Source: Opitutia bacterium
Lineage (GTDB): Bacteria > Verrucomicrobiota > Verrucomicrobiia > Opitutales > Seribacteraceae
Reading direction: 5' to 3'
DNA length: 50,090 nt
Assembly: GCA_002716045.1 (NCBI GenBank)
Contig: PAZC01000010.1
Coordinates: 54,691 to 104,780 of the forward strand
Positions 45,855 through 50,090 of this stretch are shown in pieces. Both the position numbers and the translations under genes were made by a program. The notes below the pieces were generated by a model that did no database searches, was not told where the DNA came from, and saw nothing but the letters and a program-made list of their open reading frames with translations. Each line of letters begins with the position of its first letter. The stretch's first letter is position 1.

Positions 45855-47276
45855 ATGAAAACCTTCCACTACCTCCTGTTTCTTCTGATTTGCCTGCCCG
45901 CTCTATCCTTGTTTTCTGCTAATAAAGACAATCCTACACCCAATGTGGTGATCATTTTCATGGATGATATGGGATACGCAGACATTGGACCCTTTGGAGC
46001 AACGGCTTACCCTACCCCTCACTTGGATAGGATGGCGAAGGAAGGACGCAAGTTCACCGACTTCTACGTTACTCAAGCCGTATGCTCGGCTTCCCGAGCA
46101 GGCCTCTTGACGGGATGTTACAATGTGCGAGTAGGTATCCTAGGCGCGCTTGGGCCGAGCGCCAGGCATGGCCTGAACTCAGATGAAGTGACTATCGCCG
46201 AGATTTGCAAACAAAAGGACTATGCCACCGCCTGTTACGGAAAATGGCACCTTGGGCATCACAAGAAATTCCTCCCGATGCAGCACGGTTTCGACGATTA
46301 CATGGGACTCCCTTATTCCAACGATATGTGGCCTTTTCACCCAGGTGTGTTGCATCTCCCTATGAAAGAGCGACTTAAGAGATGGCCTCATCTGCCGCTC
46401 ATTGACAAGAACGAAGTCATAAATCCCAAGGTCACTGGCAAGGATCAGGAATTGCTTACCACAGAGTACACTGAACGAGCAGTGAATTTCATCGAGAAGA
46501 ACAAGGACAAGCCATTCTTCGTTTATTTGCCGCACAGCATGGTTCACGTGCCGTTGTATGTTTCGGATAAGTTCCGGGGCAAGAGCAAGGCGGGATTGTT
46601 CGGCGACGTCATGATGGAGGTTGATTGGTCGGTGGGACAAATTCTCGAAACGCTTCGCAAGCATAAGTTGGACAAAAATACTCTGGTCGTTTTCACTTCG
46701 GACAACGGTCCATGGCTAAACTACGGTGACCATGCAGGCTCGGCCGCTCCTTTGCGCGAGGGCAAGGGTACGATGTTCGACGGTGGATGCCGCGAATCAA
46801 CCTTGATGTGGTGGCCGGGTGAAATTCCTGCTGGCTCTATCTGCAAGGAGCCTGCTATGACCATTGATCTTCTTCCTACCATTTCCCACCTGATTGGAGC
46901 CAAGTTGCCCAAGCATAAGATCGACGGGAAAAATATTTGGCCGCTCATCAGCGGCGACAAAAAAGCAAAGTCGCCTCATGAGGCTTATTATTTTTACTAC
47001 GGCAATCAACTGCAGGCAGTCCGCTCAGGCAAATGGAAGCTTCATTTCCCGCACGGCTATCGTACAATGGCCGGGCGTCCAGGCGGCAAAGGAGGAATTC
47101 CAACGAGCTATTCGCAAGCCAAGATCGGATTGTCTCTTTTCGATCTCGAGAAGGACGTAGGCGAAACCACGGATCTCAAGGACCAGTTCCCGGAAATCAC
47201 TGATCGTCTTTCAAAATTGGGAAAGGCGTTTCATGAAGATCTCCAGAAAACCAAACGTTCAGCGGGGCGTTTGTAG
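45855..47276 (+). CDS. Secreted type-I sulfatase (CSASR motif)
   Basis: 473 residues from the ATG at 45855 (signal peptide MKTFHYLLFLLICLPALSLFSA). FMDDMGYADIGPFGA (Asp37-Asp38), formylglycine motif C-S-A-S-R (Cys77; Ala at the third position), CYGKWHLGHHKKFLP, FTSDNGPWLNYGDHAGSAAPLREGKGTMFDGGCRE (in part) and LFDLEKDVGETTDL. This order is that of arylsulfatase A/N-acetylgalactosamine-6-sulfatase-like enzymes abundant in PVC marine genomes. Last intact gene of the Gfo/Idh-START-S41-sulfatase run. Confidence 0.94.
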   Translation: MKTFHYLLFLLICLPALSLFSANKDNPTPNVVIIFMDDMGYADIGPFGATAYPTPHLDRMAKEGRKFTDFYVTQAVCSASRAGLLTGCYNVRVGILGALGPSARHGLNSDEVTIAEICKQKDYATACYGKWHLGHHKKFLPMQHGFDDYMGLPYSNDMWPFHPGVLHLPMKERLKRWPHLPLIDKNEVINPKVTGKDQELLTTEYTERAVNFIEKNKDKPFFVYLPHSMVHVPLYVSDKFRGKSKAGLFGDVMMEVDWSVGQILETLRKHKLDKNTLVVFTSDNGPWLNYGDHAGSAAPLREGKGTMFDGGCRESTLMWWPGEIPAGSICKEPAMTIDLLPTISHLIGAKLPKHKIDGKNIWPLISGDKKAKSPHEAYYFYYGNQLQAVRSGKWKLHFPHGYRTMAGRPGGKGGIPTSYSQAKIGLSLFDLEKDVGETTDLKDQFPEITDRLSKLGKAFHEDLQKTKRSAGRL

Positions 47277-47299
47277 CAACCATTGAGTCTTGCCCTTAC

Positions 47300-47613
47300 A
47301 TGAAGCATTTCATTCGGCATGCGGCTTTCCTCGGTGCAGTGATTTTTCCTCGTGCTCCAAGGATTATTCCTCGGTCGTTGCAGATTGGAGAGAAGATGAT
47401 TGGCGAGTTGTTAATGAGTATGGTGAGGCAGGAGATTATTCACATTACACGCATCTCAAAAGTGAACATGCGCGGGCAGTGGAGGCTTTCTGAAAAACCA
47501 ACGGCCAAAGAAAGACAAAATTCTTTCAGCAAAACTCCAAGTTCTACTTGATCTTAAAGTTTGAAAAGCCCGATGGCGATGTCTTCGACGTGATTTTGAG
47601 CAAAGGGAAGTAA
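47300..47613 (+). pseudogene. Broken small lipoprotein gene (frameshift and stop)
   Basis: An ATG at 47300 opens a lipoprotein-like signal (MKHFIRHAAFLGAVIF). At a run of five T (47343-47347) the sensible frame shifts by one; adding a T would restore SSC-SKDYSS and a lipid-attachment Cys. The second frame reads DWREDDWRVVNEYGEAGDYSHYTH, meets TGA at 47491-47493, then continues as KFYLILKFEKPDGDVFDV to TAA at 47613. Together this would be a 105-codon secreted protein. I do not recognise the family. It could be a decayed gene or two sequence errors. It accounts for most of the 378 nt between the flanking intact genes. Confidence 0.5.
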
Positions 47614-47654
47614 TTCGTCAGACTTTGCTCCGTGAGCGGATATCTAGCCCTATT

Positions 47655-48095
47655 TCAGTCTGCGGAATTGAGGAAAGGCTTTGGGTGCCGCGTTTTCCCC
47701 TTGCATATGGCATTTGCTATCACTTCTGCAGTTTGCTCATTGGGCGTGGGCAGATATTGATAAGCGAGATGCCCTTTAACGAATTTCGCCGTGATGACAT
47801 CAACTAGCAATTGCGTTTCGCCAGCCATTTGCATGGCTTTCTCCAAGCCTAATTTGCGAAACATCAGTCTAGCGTACACTGCTTTCAGAAACTCACTTCC
47901 TCGCCGTTGACCCTTGGCGTGTTTTTCGAAGCGACTTTTCAACGAGCCACCAGCTGAACCTACCCAGACCAATTCTTCTTCATGCCATACGGCATATACG
48001 CCCGATTGGGTTGGCACGTCAGGATTTGGCCAGTCGCTATAATTGTGCAGCGCACCGGAAAAAAGGGCTTCGACGCTCTTGTCTATGCTAGTCAT
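47655..48095 (-). CDS. GIY-YIG-like nuclease-domain protein
   Basis: 146 residues. SGVYAVWHEEELVWVGSAGG corresponds to the GIY...YIG core (GVY and VG), followed by SLKSRFEKHAKGQRRGSEF with the conserved Arg and by NEQTAEVIANAI carrying the metal-binding Glu near the C-terminus. This short stand-alone form resembles uncharacterised GIY-YIG proteins rather than UvrC or Slx1. The catalytic layout suggests nuclease activity; the DNA target is unknown. AT-rich sequence precedes it. Confidence 0.78.
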   Translation of the reverse strand: MTSIDKSVEALFSGALHNYSDWPNPDVPTQSGVYAVWHEEELVWVGSAGGSLKSRFEKHAKGQRRGSEFLKAVYARLMFRKLGLEKAMQMAGETQLLVDVITAKFVKGHLAYQYLPTPNEQTAEVIANAICKGKTRHPKPFLNSAD

Positions 48096-48248
48096 GCCAA
48101 GTGTTCATTAACATTGGTTACACAGAATAGCCGTTAGTTTCAGTTAAAAAATTAAATTTAGTACAATTGACTTTTTAATAGTAACGGTTCTGCGAAAAAG
48201 CAAGAGAGTGCTTTGATTTACTTTTGAAGATTCTTTCTCCAGAAGCGA

Positions 48249-48275
48249 AAAGGCCGGCGTAAAACGCCGGCCTTT
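48249..48275 (-). terminator. Rho-independent terminator of the glutamine synthetase gene
   Basis: AAAGGCCGGCGT (48249-48260) pairs perfectly with ACGCCGGCCTTT (48264-48275) around a 3-nt loop, a 12-bp GC-rich stem. On the minus strand it is followed by TTTTCGCTTCT, and lies 27 nt past the gene's stop codon. Confidence 0.82.
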
Positions 48276-48301
48276 CCTTTGAAGTCGAATCCTTATTGCA
48301 A

Positions 48302-49321
48302 TCAGGAAGAAAGGGCTTCCTTTGTTGTCTTGATGACAACTGCAGCAATTTTGTAAGGATCTCCATTCGAAGCTGGTCGCCTATCCTCGAGTCGACCTTT
48401 CCATCCATCTTGGACAGTGGCAACTGGGATTCTGATGGAAGCGCCCCGATCGGACACGCCATAGCTGAATTTGTCTATGGATTGGGTTTCGTGCAAACCG
48501 GTTAGGCGTTGATTGTTCTCAGCGCCATAAACGCTGATGTGGCGCTCGATGTTGTGGCGAAAACCTTCGCAGATCTTGGTCATCAAGTCTTCTCCCCCTT
48601 CATCGCGCATAGCGCCGTTGGAGAAGTTACAGTGCATGCCGGATCCATTCCAGTCACCCTTTACAGGCTTGGGATGCAAGTCGATGACAATTCCATATTT
48701 TTCCGCGGTACGCTCCAGAAGATAGCGGGCAACCCAGATTTGGTCACCTGCGTTTCCTGCGCCTTTGGCGAAGATTTGATATTCCCATTGTCCCATCATG
48801 ACCTCGGCATTGATGCCTTCGACGTTGAGTCCAGCCTCGAGGCAAAGATGCAGATGCTCATCAATAAGGTCACGACCAAAGGTATTGGCTGAGCCAACCG
48901 AAGTGTAATACGGACCTTGGGGAGCGGGATAGCCTGACTTGGGAAAGCCAAGAGGGAGATCGGTGTCTGGATCAATGAGTGTGTACTCTTGCTCGAATCC
49001 AAACCAGAAATCATCGTCGTCTTCCTCGATTGTGGCACGCCCGTTTGATTCGTGGGGTGTTCCATCCGCGTTGAGGACTTCGGTCATGACCAACCAGCCA
49101 TTGCCTCCGAAACGATCTGGATCGGGATAGACGGCAACGGGCTGGAGAAGGCAATCGGAGTCGTCCCCGGAAGCTTGCTCAGTCGATGAACCATCGAAAG
49201 ACCATTGCTTGGCGTCCGCGACGTTTCCACTGAAATCGTCGACTATCATTGTTTTGCTACGGAGGCTCTGGGTGGGCTTGTAGCCATCGAGCCAAATATA
49301 TTCTAGTTTATGCTTGCTCAT
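48302..49321 (-). CDS. Glutamine synthetase, GSII (eukaryotic-like) type
   Basis: 339 residues, the short GSII length (GSI is about 470). Beta-Grasp start KLEYIWLDGYKPTQSLRSKT, then WSFDGSSTEQASGDDSDCLLQPVAVYPDP (in part), FGFEQEYTLID (metal Glu), GYPAPQGPYYTSVGS, EHLHLCLEAGLNVEGINAEVMMGQWEYQIF (in part), DWNGSGMHCNFSNGAMR and DRGASIRIPVAT. All the catalytic Glu and Arg positions of the family are visible. It makes glutamine from glutamate, ammonia and ATP. GSII occurs in eukaryotes and in some Bacteroidetes, Actinobacteria and PVC bacteria; the lack of an adenylylation loop means regulation is likely transcriptional. A good terminator follows it and a possible sigma-54 promoter precedes it. 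Confidence 0.95.
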   Translation of the reverse strand: MSKHKLEYIWLDGYKPTQSLRSKTMIVDDFSGNVADAKQWSFDGSSTEQASGDDSDCLLQPVAVYPDPDRFGGNGWLVMTEVLNADGTPHESNGRATIEEDDDDFWFGFEQEYTLIDPDTDLPLGFPKSGYPAPQGPYYTSVGSANTFGRDLIDEHLHLCLEAGLNVEGINAEVMMGQWEYQIFAKGAGNAGDQIWVARYLLERTAEKYGIVIDLHPKPVKGDWNGSGMHCNFSNGAMRDEGGEDLMTKICEGFRHNIERHISVYGAENNQRLTGLHETQSIDKFSYGVSDRGASIRIPVATVQDGWKGRLEDRRPASNGDPYKIAAVVIKTTKEALSS

Positions 49322-49393
49322 GTGTAGTGTGTCTCAGGCTTGCGAAGGGATATTCCGCTGATTGATTATCTTGTTTATGGAGGTTATTCCTGA

Positions 49394-49420
49394 AATTACA
49401 TGTGTAAATTCCATGTAATT
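49394..49420. promoter_or_regulatory. Perfect 9-bp inverted repeat in the glutamine synthetase leader
   Basis: AATTACATG (49394-49402) and CATGTAATT (49412-49420) are perfect inverted copies separated by 9 nt, so the half-site centres are about two DNA turns apart. It lies 73-99 nt upstream of the start codon, between the candidate promoter and the gene. It could be an operator; the regulator is unknown. Confidence 0.45.
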
Positions 49421-49451
49421 GCAGGTCTGTGAATTGTTGCTTGTGCAAAAA

Positions 49452-49467
49452 AGCATTCTTAATGCCA
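49452..49467 (-). promoter_or_regulatory. Candidate sigma-54 (-24/-12) promoter of the glutamine synthetase gene
   Basis: On the minus strand TGGCATTAAGAATGCT places GG and GC exactly 10 nt apart, the fixed spacing of sigma-54 promoters; TGGCA and TGC agree with the consensus, other positions only partly. A nitrogen-assimilation gene is a classic sigma-54 target. No upstream NtrC site was identified. Confidence 0.35.
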
Positions 49468-49525
49468 AGCCTTTTCGAAAGATTCAATTTGATCAAATTT
49501 TAAGCGCTTTTGAGAAAATGCTGAC

Positions 49526-50089
49526 TTAGTTGCAACTCGGATCTTCGGGTGAATCGGCGAGAAAGCGCAATTCGTCACTTATGCTTCCGAGAATGTTCTT
49601 CCAGAGCGAATGATCTTCACGGTGAGCAAAGGTTTCTTTGTCGAGTTTCGACACGACCCAAGCATTTTCATCGAGTTCTATCTCGAGTTGCCCGGGTGAC
49701 CAACCCGAATGTCCCGCGAAGCAAACCAATTCTGCGTCGGGGTTTGCCTTGCATATGACCGAAGCTTTTTCGCAATCGATGCCAAAATGTAACTTGAACG
49801 AGTTATTTTCTATCCATTCCCATGCGGCAATGATCAACTTTTCTTTTTCCACTGGTCCGCCTTCGTAGACAGAGATAGCGGCCAGGGGATTGCTTGAAAA
49901 GGACGAATCAAGCTCACCCAGAGTTTTTCCCAAGGGCCTATTTAGGATCACGCCCAAAGACCCATTTTCCTTGGAATGAGTCGACAGGAATACGATGGAA
50001 CGAAGGAAATTAGGATCGCGGAGAGATGGATGGGAAAGAAGAATTGAACCTGAAAGTGACTGAAACGAAGTTGATTGACGTAGGTTCAT
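49526..50089 (-). CDS. yqgE: YqgE/AlgH family protein (DUF179)
   Basis: 187 residues, full length; the ATG lies at 50087-50089, just inside the window edge. SGSILLSHPSLRDPNFLRSIVFLSTH (in part), GSLGVILNRPLGKTLGEL, VYEGGPVEKEKL, CFAGHSGWSPGQLEIELDENAWVV (in part) are the family's signature blocks. The fold is known, the molecular function is not; in pseudomonads AlgH is linked to alginate control. No signal peptide. The usual partner yqgF (ruvX) is not in the window. Confidence 0.94.
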   Translation of the reverse strand: MNLRQSTSFQSLSGSILLSHPSLRDPNFLRSIVFLSTHSKENGSLGVILNRPLGKTLGELDSSFSSNPLAAISVYEGGPVEKEKLIIAAWEWIENNSFKLHFGIDCEKASVICKANPDAELVCFAGHSGWSPGQLEIELDENAWVVSKLDKETFAHREDHSLWKNILGSISDELRFLADSPEDPSCN

Positions 50090-50090
50090 G

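Noticed and set aside
1-50090. CRISPR arrays, tRNA/rRNA genes, transposases, phage genes
   Set aside because: No regularly spaced direct repeats, cloverleaf-like T-arm sequences, rRNA stretches or transposase/integrase motifs were seen on reading. tRNA and ncRNA software was not available to confirm.

Overview
The window looks like chromosomal DNA of a free-living, probably marine, aerobic bacterium of the PVC superphylum, most likely Verrucomicrobiota. This rests on gene content only: seven secreted type-I sulfatases (two fused to HEAT repeats), three PhoD-type phosphatases, DUF1080, ThuA and SASA/SGNH esterase proteins, Tat-exported Gfo/Idh/MocA proteins, an SHD1 domain, a PVC-type dehydrogenase fragment, a type-II NADH dehydrogenase and a eukaryotic-type (GSII) glutamine synthetase. 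No tRNA, rRNA, CRISPR, transposase or prophage gene was recognised.

Layout. 1-9.2 kb: start of a PVC-type dehydrogenase (runs off the left edge) behind a sulfatase, a ThuA protein, a sulfatase-PhoD operon, and a divergent sulfatase-HEAT fusion. 9.3-13.1 kb: UV-damage endonuclease, a C92-like lipoprotein, a small membrane protein and NDH-2, with short remnants of lost esterase and sulfatase genes between them. 13.1-16 kb: two SASA-type esterases and a secreted protein with a duplicated PrcB-like module. 16-18.4 kb: a heme-uptake unit (Fur-like box, a 59-codon hemP and a TonB-dependent heme receptor). 18.5-24.9 kb: a beta-propeller protein, a sulfatase, a transmembrane SHD1-TIR protein, and DUF1080 plus PQQ-propeller proteins. 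24.9-30.8 kb: the two halves of a Tm-1-like protein as adjacent genes, a large PhoD-like phosphatase, an esterase and a CBS-pair protein. 31-35.1 kb: second sulfatase-HEAT fusion, a secreted protein of unknown function and a PhyH dioxygenase. 35.1-42 kb: hflKC, a divergent sulfatase/PhoD pair and a Tat-exported oxidoreductase. 42-47.6 kb: a Ser/Thr kinase, then a same-strand run of Gfo/Idh, START, S41 peptidase and sulfatase genes, ending in a broken small lipoprotein gene. 47.6-50.1 kb: a GIY-YIG protein, GSII glutamine synthetase and YqgE.

How it fits together (inference): most genes are secreted hydrolases that would strip sulfate, phosphate and acyl groups from polysaccharides or other marine organic matter. 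The carbohydrate-backbone hydrolases, transporters and formylglycine-generating enzyme that such a programme needs are not in this window. Housekeeping genes (hflKC, glnA-type, yqgE, ndh, uvsE) are scattered among them. The most notable single gene is the transmembrane TIR protein; the best-supported compact system is Fur box-hemP-heme receptor.
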